Below, piece after piece: positions 26,261-38,695 of a DNA stretch of 64,000 bases. The stretch covers positions 6,622,517 through 6,686,516 of the forward strand of contig NC_090956.1 in the NCBI RefSeq assembly GCF_040807025.1, in the 5' to 3' direction. Each line of letters starts with the position of its first letter. Positions within the stretch are counted from its first letter, which is position 1. Below the pieces are notes generated by a model that worked only from the letters and a program-made list of their open reading frames with translations, searched no databases and was not told the origin of the DNA. The stretch is from Struthio camelus (lineage: Eukaryota > Chordata > Aves > Struthioniformes > Struthionidae). The position numbers and the translations under genes are program-made.

Positions 26261-27325
26261 CTTGCACCGGTCCCACCAACACCCACCAGCCAGGCGAGGA
26301 GCACCCCTGGACAGGATAGTGACTCACCCCTGGTGTTCATAAGGTAGCGAGGACAAATTTTCCGCTCCCACCCTTAAGCCATGACATTGAGTGGCTTTTG
26401 TCTTTTGGGGAACTCCTTCTCCCCTCTTCTTCTATGCTGATTCCCTAACCCCCACCTGCTTCCTCATGCTCTTTTGAAAAGCAACATCTGCCTCATATGG
26501 AAGAGCAAATCTAGCTCTATCCCAGGGCTCTCCTGTGCCAAACCACACATGTGAACTGTAAAATGTGTTTAAACTCCCCGAAGTGTCTTACCGTCTCTCT
26601 GGGAAGTAGGTGGGAACTGCTGGTTTAAGGAGCCACAGCCTTGCTATTCACAGCTTTTCCCAAGAGGATCCTCCAAATCAGGGCCCCAGCAGACAAACAA
26701 AACATGGGTGTTTAGGAAGGCTGGTGTTCCCTGGCCCCATGGTTAATGAATTGTCCTCTCCTAACAGGAGCAAAGGGGTTAGTCCCTGAAGATAGGGCAC
26801 TGGTGAAGGATCAGAGTCATGAGTTAGCAAGTTCATTTCAAAAACCTCCTGCTCTCACAAAAAGCTCATCACTCAGCAGGGTTGAAATTATTTTCAAGAT
26901 ATTGCCTCTAATTACCTGAGTCTAAGCCCCAGAGTGCCAGCCCCAGGTCTGCTGTCACTCAGCACACAAGCACAAGCATTAGTGGACTTTTGAAGACTCT
27001 ATACCTGTATTGACACCTCTCTGTCACATGGTGTGCTCCAGTGTCATGGATGTGCTTTTTGTTCCTCACCAAGACTCTTGGGTTATCTCAGGAATGCAGA
27101 TGGTGGGAGGGATCTCCTCAAGGTGCATTCACTTTACTGCTGGTTTTAGCCCGCTGCCTGTGACCAGGCTGTGGGTATCTGCCCACCTTGCTGGGAGTGT
27201 CCCCCTTCCCTTGGAAGTGTTTCTCCTCTGTGGAGGATACAGCACCCACTGAAGTCTGACATCTTGTGTTGCAATGGAGATACCCCTTTTATCCTAAGAA
27301 TAAAGTGTCACTTCCCAATCTGAGT
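26261..27325 (+). other. MAD1L1: MAD1L1 3' untranslated region
   Basis: The region runs from the stop codon to just past the AATAAA at 27299. I saw no earlier canonical AATAAA on this strand, so a single 3'UTR of about 1.05 kb is the simplest reading. The exact cleavage point, probably 10-30 bases after the signal, is inferred. Confidence 0.7.
27299..27304 (+). terminator. MAD1L1: polyadenylation signal AATAAA of MAD1L1
   Basis: A canonical AATAAA is followed some 40-60 bases later by a GT-rich stretch (GGGATGTGTACTGTGCTG), the usual layout of a vertebrate polyadenylation site. Confidence 0.75.
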
Positions 27326-27954
27326 GTATGACTCCTTTATTTGGGATGTGTACTGTGCTGCCTCTGTGCTCTCCGCTGTATAAAGACATGGTAACAAATC
27401 ACCCATCCGTAGTCCAAGGCTGGTAGTGCTTTGAGAAGGGAAGACATTGCTACCTTATTTTTTCCAGACATGTCTCATTCATGCTGTAGAACAGATTAGT
27501 TTGCTGCAACTTCTGGATGCATTGGTTTCCTCCTGATATCACCAAGGACCTACTTCTAAGCTTGGAGAGAAGGCAGCAGTAAGCCGGGTAGAAAGTTAGG
27601 TTAGAAGCTCACAGTAGCTGTAGGACTGGCCACTCTTACTGGAGTCGCTTTGGGACTCATGAATGTATCTACAGTCGTGGAAAACAGCTGCTATATATCC
27701 AGCTGATCAGAAGTGGTGGGACAAGCATGTGCTTTGGGGAGGCTGCAGACCCCATCTTCCCAGCCCCTCCCCACTGCAGGGTTTTGCAGGGAAGTGTTGC
27801 CATCTGAAGGAAAGGCAACAGCAGAAGTTTGACGTTTTCTCTTCTGCTTGAAGAAGTCCTAGTGGAAGATGAATTGCCTGGCATGCTGTGCCAGGGGAAA
27901 GCTGCCTGATTCATATGCGCAACATGGCACTGCGAGTCGCCTTCCTCAGTCATG

Positions 27955-28090
27955 GAGAAAATGAATCATGACGTCAGCCACACTGAACTCCTCCACCAAC
28001 ACAATAGCGGATCCTGGCTGCTGCTGAAAATTTTTCTCCTGGCTCCTCGCAGGAGAAATGAAGTAATTAATAAGTTTACAATAAACCCTC
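27955..28090. promoter_or_regulatory. candidate element with a full CRE site
   Basis: A perfect cAMP-response element, TGACGTCA, lies at 27969-27976 and is followed by an AT-rich block with AAGTAATTAATAAG. It is about 650 bases past the MAD1L1 polyadenylation signal. Function is inferred from motif only. Confidence 0.25.
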
Positions 28091-30879
28091 TATCTTAGCA
28101 AAACACGGGTGAGGCGAGAAGTGATGCTGGGAAGTGACAAGGGAAAAAGCATTCTGCCCGTTGGAAAGTTGCCTCCCAGGAGTGAATGGATAATAGGTTG
28201 GTGCAGAAAAAAATACTAGTCTTCCGAGACTCCTTCGGTGTGGAGGAAAGACACAGATGAATTACCCTGCTGCACCCTGTTCTTCCAGCAAAACTGATTT
28301 GTTCAACAAAGTTTAATAAGCTAACGCTCCTGGAAGAGGTGTTTTGCTGAAGATGGATGCCTGGCCTGATGTGCCTGTGTGGTGCAGAGGCTGGTCCTGC
28401 TAGCAGCTGGGGAGGCTGCTGGGGCAACTGTCCTGCTTTGGCAAGCAGCACCTCTGCCCTGCTCTTACTGTAATGCTGTTAGGCAGTGAGCAGACTTGGG
28501 CGCTACATGAAACCAGGGCTTTGGGGAAGCTAGGCTACGCTAAGTCTCGCTCACCGAGGCCTGGGAGCCTTCGCATGAAAGTGTGACCATTGTAAAGCAG
28601 CCTGCGCTGCTGGAGAGACACAGCATCGGGGAAAGGAGTTCCAGTTCCGACTTTGACGCCAAATGCGGAATAAAGCCCCAAGCAGATGGCTGAACCTTGC
28701 CGCTGTAGCAGCTCCTGTCTGTACGGCCGTAATTATAATGCTTGTCTCTCCCATGAGGGAGTTGTGAAGAATAACTGCGATGCTGAATTTTACAGTGATT
28801 ATTCCTTCTGCACTGAGCTACCCAGGGCTTGGCAGATCATCACAGGGCCCTGCTGCCACACTCACCACCCACCTTGCAGTTCCCTGCCGCAGAGGACAGG
28901 CAACAGACCCTCGGGGGCAGCACAAACAGCGACACCGGTGGTACAACAGTTTTCAAACACTCCAGGTACCGGGTGTACAAGTCTGTCTTCAGCTTGTCAC
29001 TTGCAAAGCTCCAGCCCTGTTTGCAAAAAATCATTTTAGAAAATCTTGGGAGATCAGTGATAAATTTGCAGTTGGTTGGAGGGGAGAGGTGAGAGTGTTA
29101 ACAAGTGTGCGTATGCTTGCTGGGTCTCTGTGCACGCTAGCTGGGTTTATGTGCTGTAAGCTGTAAAATGTGATTTATTAATGCACGGCTGGGGGACTGT
29201 GTGTGTTGGAGCACTGTCTTGTTTGCAGTGTTGCCTGAAGCTTCCCTTCTCTCAAACTGCTCACGAGTCCCTGTTCCTTTTCTGATCAACCCTTTTCATC
29301 TACGTGCATTTATAAATATCTGACAGGGGCAAAGAGCTGTCAAGTACTGCCATATGGTCCTTGAAAACAACAGAGCTCTTGGGTAAGGCAGGTACTCCAA
29401 GGTTCATGCCTCTCCTAAGAGGTTGCCCCTATGAACCTGGAGCCTTTTGCTCCTGCCGTGCATTCCCTGGCTGCTTTGGCATTGAGGCTTTTGCTTTGTA
29501 TGAGCACCAAGGAGTTGTCCTGGAAGTAAGTGTATGCCTGAGAAGAGACTAAGGAAGCCCTTGTAGCTCGATCCATGGAAAAGCTTGGCGCACAGCTCAG
29601 TGGTTTGTAGACATTAATTTTGGATCTCCTTCATGTAATGCTGTGGGGAGGGGGGAAGCGCATGAAGCTTAGGTTGGGGGGAGATAGGAGTGAGGAGCAG
29701 GCTTGGGGACAGGTGGGGAGGAAGAAACAGGACACAGGGAGGAAGGGGAAGCTCTCTTTTTCCCAACTGACATCCTCACTGGAAGTTGGCCGGCTGTTTG
29801 TGTCCAGGCTCTGCCCACCTTGGAACTGGGGAAGTCTCTGGTTTTCCCATATGCCGCTGGCTGCAGAGGGGCCAGCACAGTGCAACGCAGACAGCCTCTC
29901 TGAAGGCAAGAGGGAAGAAAGCTGGTTTCGCAAAAGCCTTTAACAATGGTGCAGGGAGCGAACAGCCCTTCATGTTATCCAGGTCAGGGCAGGCAAGGGT
30001 CCTTTGCAGGCACCAGCTGGAGGTCTCCTCCCCTCCCCTTCCCCACAGCATGGATCAAAAGCCGCTGCCTATCAGAGCACAGATCACAGCCCGTGCAAGG
30101 ATTTTCAGCAGGAGCCGTGTTGCACAGCTGCAGCCGGGCAGGCACATCGCCTTCCTGAGAAACTGTCCCCCCATCATCTTCCTAAGGAGTCATCCCCAAA
30201 TATCTCCTTAGCTGCCACTGAGGCAAGGTGAGACCTGCACAGCACTCATTATCCAGCTGGGATGTCTCTCATCGGAGAGGGTCAGGGCCAGGTGCAGGCG
30301 AGCAACGGGGCAGGAGAGATCCCACTCCTGCCACTCAGCTTTTCTTCTTGCCCTGGGACAAGTGAGCGAGCCCTTCCACACTGTGGGCTCTGTAATGCAG
30401 GAATGTTGCTTCTCCATCGCGGGGGAGGTCTCCCAGTGCCGGTGGGCAGGGAGGGCCCCAGCATTACCTGTTGGGAGCCCCTCTCTGGAACTATGCACTG
30501 CCCTACGGCCAAGCATGGTCCAGGCCTATCAAAGGAGGGCCCAAGCTAGCACAGCCCACGCCGGGTCAGTTCAGCATTCTGCAGCCGCCCAGCTGTGGGC
30601 TGGCACTGCTGCCATTGGGTTCCCAATGCTTCCCTTAGGCAGCTCCAACCCGCCAAAGAAATGCGGAGCAGTGACAACCGCTTCCACTTCACGGCCCCAG
30701 CAGCAGGCTGAGGGACAACTGAAAATGGTGCGACTTGGGCTGACGGGAAAACATGTTGAAAAAAGCCTTGGGGGAGAGAGGTAAAGCTTTCCTAGGACAT
30801 CACCAAGGTGATGCTGGGCCCTGCCAGCCAATGGTGCTCGGCACGGGAGATGACGCAGGGAAGGCAAGTTTGGTTCTGT

Positions 30880-31120
30880 TATGGCTTTTAGCTATTAGAC
30901 GATGTTGGGAATGTGATGACGGTGTCAGATGCCAGGTGATCGTAGCTAACGACTGTGAGTTTCTGACGAGGCGGCGTAGTAGCTGGAGAAGACAGAATAC
31001 ACTCTCCATGCTGGTGCAAATCACATTCATGCTGCCTGCTGTGACAGCAGATTCGAATTTAATAGCAATGTTGCTAAAAGTTGCATGATATTTAAAAGCT
31101 ACAAAATGCACCCACTCTGA
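30880..31120. promoter_or_regulatory. motif-dense non-coding block with two hairpin-like palindromes
   Basis: Within this block, CTGCTGTGACAGCAG (31036-31050) has 7-bp arms around one base, and TAGCAATGTTGCTA (31063-31076) has 6-bp arms around two. They are 12 bases apart. Neither belongs to a recognised repeat. The block could be a conserved enhancer, but no comparison was possible. Confidence 0.25.
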
Positions 31121-33584
31121 TCAGGGGAGGGATATTAAAAAGAAAAAAAAATTCAGCAAAGCTTTTTTCAGAATCTTTTTTAAATATTAAAATCCCATCC
31201 TTCCCAACAGGAAAGCTTTTTCAAGCTAAGAGGAGCTACTGAACGGCATCTGATGATATCGCATTGACACAAGTGTCTAGAAAAATAGGGTAGGAATGTA
31301 TGATCTGTTCTGAAAAAGGAACCCTAGCTAATAGGAAATATGCTGATGCTACTTTTAATTTCATGACTCAGGTTTGCTGCAACATTGATGGGAATCTGTG
31401 TTTGAACTTGGTTACGTTAAAACAGTTTTCTGCTTCTTGGGGTTTTTCCATTTGTTGTTTCTTTTTGCAGGGGCATTATTATATCTTTTTGGTACTCTGG
31501 GGGCTCTTAGATGTTATTTGAAAGGACAGTGGAGCGGTCCTCCTTTAGAAAGTCTGGTAACTAAAAGAAATAAGAGATTTTGCTTCAGAAATGTTCCACG
31601 TAGAAATCAGTGGCCTAACCCTTTGCTACATGGGACGGTGCCAGCCCCAGGCACTGGGCGATGAGCCCACCGGCTGCTCCTGCTCTCCTCCCTCTGCAGT
31701 GGCTGGGTCTCTGAGGTGTTGGACCAGGCTCACTTGTGTGCATTTTTTTCCCCCTCAAAGCAAATACAAGGGCCAAAACGTGAACCTGGGCCTGTCCTAG
31801 ATTGAAGGTGGTGGCTTAGGTGAGAAGGAGGAGGGAGAAGCTGGGAGGAGTGAGATGAGATGGTTCTGGGGCAGGGAAAACTTGGAGGCTACCTCCATCC
31901 CTCAGTCCTCGTAGCAGAAGGACCTTGCTGACACTGAGAAGAGAGGTGATGGCTAGGAGAGCTCTTCCTGGGAGAAGGAAGAATACAACTAAAGAGAAGG
32001 CTGCATGTAGGTTAGGGAGCACAAAGGCAGTTCCTGGAAGCTGGAGCACCTGAGATTATCCCGTGTCTTTGGTCCCCACCCAAACCATCATCTAAACAAG
32101 ACTCTCGGTTCCTTCAGGCTGTATCAGTTCTCTCCTGCTTCCCCTGGGTGGGATCAAGCATCTACCAGCCCCTCCTTCTTCCCTGTGCTGTTTCCTGGCC
32201 TGGTCTCCAGCACTGATGAGTTATTAGTGCTGCTAATTTTACCTGATGCTGCTTCTCTTTTTGACAAGTTGTGTTTTTTTGAACTCTCCAGCTGACTGAC
32301 TGAGCTCGCTTTAATATTCCTTGTTTTACTTTGAATTCTCTTTGCTGGCTGTTGCTTGTTGTGGTTTTGGTTGTTTTTCTTTAATCTTCCCACTCCCTTT
32401 TTTTCCTCCATGGTTGCTTCTGATGCCTCTTCAACCTGGAACAAAGCCAGAGACCGTGAGGAGGTCATTGAAACACAGACGGTTGTTGGGTTTTAAATAA
32501 GGACTGGATAATTTTATGACCATTAACAAGACTCGCTGCTATGCAAGCTAAAATAATGAGGGCACTCATATCTCATGGTTCGGGGAGCAAGCTGATTGCC
32601 TGTAGGGCCTGAGAAGGTAATTCTCCATCCCTGACTCCCCCCAAAATATTACACCATTGATTGACAAGATGCGCTGGACAGGTCAAAGGGAAGGAACATG
32701 CAGATGCAGGAGGAAGTATGAGGTGCAAGACTTTGCTAGAGGGCAAGAGAATTTCCTGTATCGCCGAGTGTGGCATCAATGTGATGGAAAATGTTTTCCA
32801 GGCAGGTGAAAGGCTCTGAAGTTTGGCAGATGAACCCTTCCTCTCTCCCTGAGCATCTACCGGGTAGTGTTTGCGCTGTACAACTGCAAGCACTTCACTT
32901 TGCTGGTGATGGCAGCTGGTTTGTCTGCCAGGCTGCACCCCTAATCACTAAAGAGAAGCAGTCTCTCTGTAAAGAAATTCAGAGCACAAACCTCTCTTAG
33001 GTCCTCTGTGCTGCTGTTTAGAGGTACCGCCCACTCCTGATTGCCCATAGAGTGAGCAAGGGAGACCAACTGGCCACAAAAAGAGGGTGACTGCAAATCA
33101 CCTTGTCCCTCTTTCACCCTTTCTCCCTTCTGAGGCTCTCCTGGCTCCTCCCTGTGCATGTCTTTCTTTGGCTTGTTTTGGGAGTTATGCTCCAGCCCTT
33201 GGGGATGTGCTGATCAGCCTCCAGAAAGGAGGTGATAGTGGGAATAAATGAAAGCCAATGAGAACAGAGCCTTCATCCTGGCAGCCGCACTGGAGACAAG
33301 GAGGATTGCTAGAATCTCGCCAGATAATGCCTCTCTCTTGGGTGGATCCACCCTGCAGATGAAGGATGTCTTTAGGTAAGTCTTTAAGTAATGCTAGGAC
33401 TTCATTTGAACGGTAGAGTCCTGCCCAGCAGACTGATGTCTCAGACATCAAACTTTGGCCTTGGAGTGGGCCCAGCAGCACCTGTGTGTGTTTCCAGCCG
33501 GGCGCCAGGTCATGCGATTCATCCCTCCGTAAAGGTACAGCAACAGGCAACCTGCCATCATGTGCTGCCATTCGTTAGTTACCA

Positions 33585-33770
33585 ACTCCAAGGTGACGCT
33601 GAGGGTTATAGCGCTAACAAATCACTCGTTAACTTCACAAATTCATTAGAATATGCCAAATACGGAAGAGATCCTAGGCTAATAACCGATTTTAAGGGAT
33701 CACTGCTGTTGTAAACCATAATTAACAGCCTATAGCAGCACTTTTTATTTAATTATATGCAGGCAGAGCT
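33585..33770. promoter_or_regulatory. AT-rich intergenic island, candidate conserved element
   Basis: The AT-rich segment contains GTTATAGCGCTAAC, an ACCATAATTAAC string and TTTATTTAATTATATGC inside GC-rich flanks. Its sharp composition change and non-repetitive sequence are typical of conserved non-coding elements. Confidence 0.25.
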
Positions 33771-34689
33771 GGGAGGCAGAGGAAGGTTTATGGGCAAATT
33801 CGGAGCCACCAGGCCCTGACTCTCCAGCACCCAACATGTGACCACAAAGGGATATTTGTCCTAGCCTGCTGAGCTGAGCTGGCCCGGTGCATAACCTCCC
33901 TGCACCCGGAGGACCCCTGGGTGCACCAGTGGCTGCAGCAGGGACATGCCAGATCTGAGCACAACAGATACAGGGTGTCTCTGTTTTAACACGCCATATG
34001 CCAGGCTAGGACACGGAGGTTTGGTTTACACCTCCCAGCATATGCTGGCCACTGTCATGAGCTCCCAGGGGAGCCACATCTTGTACCTCTGCCCCTCGTA
34101 TGGCTGTGGAGCGCTAGAAGGTACTGCAGGGCAGGAGAAGAACGATGGTTAGTAGGTACCTCCTGCAAAGGTAAATGAGACATCTTGGCCACATCAGCTG
34201 GAGGCCTGCAGGACCTGTCACCTTATCAACTGTCCCGCTACATCCCAGACGTGTTTTTGTTACACTGAAATTGCTCAGGGCTGATGGAAATCCACCCTGC
34301 ATGGGATGCCCAGCCCCAGTGACCCTGGCAGATAGGGGTGTCCTGCAGGTTGTCTTGAATCGCCAACTTCATGACCACTGTCTAGAACAACATACTTCCT
34401 ACCCTGGGTGGAGACCTCATGTCTCCCTGCCCTGCTGTTTGGCCTGGCTACACCTCCTCCCTTCTTTCCCTTATGCTGAGGCAGCCCCAGGGGATGCACA
34501 CCGGGCCCAGCCCTGCCCTGAGGAGAAGGATGGCTCATGAGGCTGAAGAAGAGACATTCCCAGGGTGAAGAAGGCACCGGATCCCTCCACTAGCACCAGC
34601 CTCCCTGCACATGCCCTGTTTCCGTTGCTGCTGTTTCCCGACTTCACAGTTAACTCTGGCCTTGCACAGTCCCCAGGTCCTATAACTGG

Positions 34690-35010
34690 TGTTAAATGTA
34701 ATGAATGATCTTGTCCTCCTTGTTTGTCTCCTCTTTAGTGTAACATCATAATTAGCTTAATTACCAACAGATTCAGGAGTTTTTTTGGATAACTTAAAAT
34801 GGAAATTAAATTTTGCATCAGGTTTTACAGGCTGTTAACGGGAATCGAATAATCAAGCCTGACTCTGAGTCCTTGAAAATGAGTATTAAAAAAGGTCTGA
34901 ATTTGCATATTCATGTTTTTAATAGGGTTCAGAAGGTATATTTGCAACTGATGAAAAGGATTAATTAAGTCTAATTTGCATAGGAAGAGCAATTTAACCC
35001 TTTGCATCCT
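34690..35010. promoter_or_regulatory. AT-rich island with two perfect octamer (POU) sites
   Basis: This 320-base island stands out from GC-rich flanks. It has ATTTGCAT at 34901-34908 and again at 34974-34981, a near match around 34940, and several homeodomain-type TTAATTA cores (AGCTTAATTACC, GGATTAATTAAG). Octamers bind POU factors, many of which act in the nervous system. ELFN1, the nearest neuronal gene, is 14 kb away. That it is an ELFN1 enhancer is inference. Confidence 0.35.
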
Positions 35011-38000
35011 AGCAAGACAGAGACTGACAATTTGACTAGCGTGACTATATACTGGAGACTCACACTGGAAATGCAGTGTGACTGGCCAAGATATCAGCAT
35101 CCCACTGAATATCTTCCTTGTGCTCCAGGATGACAGGACTTGGGGAGAGCCCAGGATCCCAGCATCACCCCAGAGCAGGTCCATCCCCCCTGCACCCACA
35201 GCCACCTCCCAGGATTGGCAGCTGTGCCACTACTGTGTGGTTCATGACCCAGGGCTCCTGTGGCAACGCCAGCGTACTGCCTTCTAGGCCACCAGCATCA
35301 GGCCTGCTGATAAGGGCAGGTCTGTTCCCTGAGCTGTTCACATCAGGGCTGCGCTGGGGGCAGTGTGCTGCACAGGATGAGAGGGAGTAGAGGGTGCAGG
35401 ATGCCCTTAGCTGGTGTGGTCACCCAAGATTTTATCGCCTGATCTCACCTTCAGCTCTTTTTCTCAGTTAGCTGGTGATAATCAGAGGTTAAAGGCTCTA
35501 CAGGCATGTCTGGCCGAGGTGAGACTCAGTGCTTCCCTTACTGCTTCCGACCATCAGCCAAGGCTTTGCTCAGGGGCGACTGCAATTGCAAACCAGGGAC
35601 CCTTGCGACTTCTGGGGAAGAGTTGCAGGCTGCTGCACTGTGAATCCCAGCTGGCCCTCCCAGCGCTGAGAAATCAGCAGGGTCTTGCACAGCTCTGTCC
35701 AATCATGACCTAAGAAAATACATTTTAAAAAAACCCAACTCAATCATACCCATACTCTGGAATGCAGAGCGGCATTGTGACACCTCCCAGCACCACAAAG
35801 CCCAGAAGAGAACACAGCGTTGAGTCAGAGCCTGAATCTTACTTAAAAGTGGGGGAAAAAATAAATAAATCAGGCATTCATTTTGCTTCAGCAGGTGGTG
35901 TGCTGCGTTCCCCTTGTAACTCTTTGGTGGTGTGTGTTGCTAATTATTTTTCGGATGGAATTTGCTGTGCACAGCGCAAGGGGTTCATTAGACAGAGATG
36001 GCTTTGAAGTGGCGTTTGGAATTAAGGCTGGCATATGTAAATGTTTCTTGTGCCATGGAAAAGATGGATATAAATGATGCATGAGGTCCAGTGAGAGTGA
36101 TGCTTTCTTTGTTTCTACACACCCATTGGGCTTCGTTATGCCAGGAACAGGCAGAGGAAAATCAGTGGTGTCTTGCACAGTCCATATATCTGCTGCCCAG
36201 TTGTACGTGAGCATTTAGCAGAAGTTAGCATGACATCATTAGCACATTGCATCCCAAATTTCCTCTGTTCAGAAATCTGTGTTATAGATACAGCAAGGCT
36301 GCTGCTGTCTCTGCATTCAGTATCTTCTCCCAGTCCCTCGGACAACCAGGGAGATGCATCCTGCACCATAAATCATTGAGGTCCTGACCCCGTCTGCCTC
36401 ACTCAAGCAAAACTCCCCTCGGGGGAGATAGGCTTATTGGTAACACTGGTTTAAGGAGTCCCTGCTCACATCCTCTTGTTCTCACCCCTGACTCATGCTC
36501 GCAGCAGAGGGTTCGTGGGGCCGTGCAAGGAGCTGAGACAGGGAACATTTCACTTAAGATGAAGGAAACCTAAAGAAACAGAAAGAAAAGGTGAATCCTA
36601 CAGCCACAATTGAGAGGGCAGGTGGCTATGGCTAGGGCAAAAAGAGAGAGGAACATAAACACCTTCAAACTCTGTCTTCACCAAAGGCATCTGGTCATGG
36701 CACTGCTACTGGTCGATGTGTTCTAGGAGAGCTGAGTTCAGCTTTGGGTGCTGGTCTGCTCTGGGGGCTGTATTTCAGCCCAGCAAATGCTTTCAGGGAC
36801 AAATACTGTGCATGTCTTCCATAAAAAGGCAGGACCCCATCTGATCCCCCAACAGTGAGATGGAGGAATAGCTCCCCAGTGTCTTCTAGGAGCTATTTTC
36901 TGCTGCAGGGAGTTGACCAGCTGTTGTATGAGGCATTGCTCTCTCCTAGCTACTGCGCAAACAGCTCGTCAAATAGCCGGAGGCCTCATATGGCCCATGG
37001 ATGGGTGGAGGGACCCAGCTGTGGAGTCAAGGTGGCTGGCCGCATGGAGATGTCCTGCCAGCATGGGGCTGGGATACCCGACAAGGTCTCTAGGCGGCCC
37101 ATGGCCTTGCAAAGCAGTGCCTGTAGTTTCAGTGCACTGAGAAAAGACTCCTATATCAGGGTGACTGAGCATCAACTCTCAAATGATGAGGCCTATGCTT
37201 TTGTGGGTGTCTAAGCTGTTAAGGCCAAGAACATTGTAGAGTGGATGTTATAGGAGAAATAGTGTCAGGAGACCATACGTCCAAAGAGCAAGCTGACAAC
37301 CATTTTTCAAAGCACCAAAATGCAATGATGGCCATTTCAGATTAGGCATAAATAAATTTTGCTAATGACGGGAAACAAGACAATATGAGAAAAGGGCGGT
37401 TTCAGCCCCACAGCTGTGTGGTGGGCAGCACTGGGAGGGTGTGATTGATTTGGGCAGAGTGCTCTGGGTATTTCTGAATGGTTAACTCTGCACTCAGGGC
37501 ACAGTACGAAGCCTCTGGCAGCACCTGGTCTTCGAAGGGTTTATTGCTTGCTCTTGTCATGGCTGGACACGTGTTGGGCTGAAGGCTCCATCTTGATCAG
37601 AATTTCCTCATCCCAGACAGTTTTACACAGCTTGCTGTTACCAGAACCATTTGGCTGAGCCTCCAGATCCTCAGCTAGCCATAGCGATCGGGAAGTGTGC
37701 GTGATGCAGCTCTTATCTGCTCCTCTTCTGCTGCTGCTGAGAAAACAAGCTGGAAATAATATACTGAGGTGCAACGGCATAGTCTGTTTTCTCTGCAGTG
37801 TTTACAAAATTGCTTGCTCATCAAACATAAAAAAATGTTTTCTTTTTAAGTAAAACAATCATAAAATACCTCAATTTTTATTGCAGTTTGAAAAGCTGCT
37901 GGGTCTCACCAGCTGTGGTGTTTGCCAAGATGAGAGAGAGCAAGGCTAGGTAATCGGTGTATCCCTCGAGCATGAATCACTTGCTCCATCCATCAGCAGG

Positions 38001-38439
38001 ACTGTGCACGCTGGTGTCCCCCAGGCATCGCTGCCTAGGCAGCCGCTCAGCGGCTGGGGAAGGCTGCTGTGCCTCATCTTGCACCACAAATTGTGTGTGT
38101 GAAGCGTACCCCCGTGTTCCTGGGGCCTCTGGCATCAGCTCTAGACCATGCCTATGCAGGGACTAGCTCACAGGTGGTTCCCCAGGCAAGAAACTGCATA
38201 TTTCAGGACTGTTGGAGACCTGGGCTCTGAAGGCTGCAGGCAGGCCCATCTGTGATCTGCTCCTGCACCAGATCCTCACCCGAGTTCTCTATAACATCTG
38301 GCTCTGGTCTGGACAAATGCTCGGTGAGGAAGGAAGGAGCCGACTGAGAAGCTCTGACTGAACGTGCTGGGATTTCGTTGTATTATCCTTCTTCCAACTG
38401 TTTATTTACTAGCATGTCAGAGAGCAGCATTCTCTTCCT

Positions 38440-38695
38440 TATTCCTTATTGAGAAGCTCAGCTGTGAAATAACTAAATGAACCATCCCTTTTTATTAGCC
38501 TTTGGACTTAGCAGAGGAGCAATCAGTTAATGGCTGACCAGGTTTTGAAGATGCTAAGCACATTAGAAGTGCTAAGTATTATTATTTTCCCTGCACTGTT
38601 TTATTTTTTCCTCTCTGAATACTCAGTTTAAATAACCTTTCCAATTACATTATCCCGTTTCACACATTCTGCTCCAATTAAATGCAGTGCCACTT
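38440..38695. promoter_or_regulatory. AT-rich intergenic island, candidate conserved element
   Basis: A non-repetitive AT-rich block with CAATCAGTTAATGG, AAGTATTATTATTTTCC and two CCAATTA strings (38641-38647 and 38673-38679). No transposon signature. Candidate only. Confidence 0.25.

Noticed and set aside
32154..32468. Lys/Asn/Ser-rich 104-codon open frame on the minus strand
   Set aside because: Its make-up is explained by T-rich low-complexity DNA read in reverse; no homology recognised.
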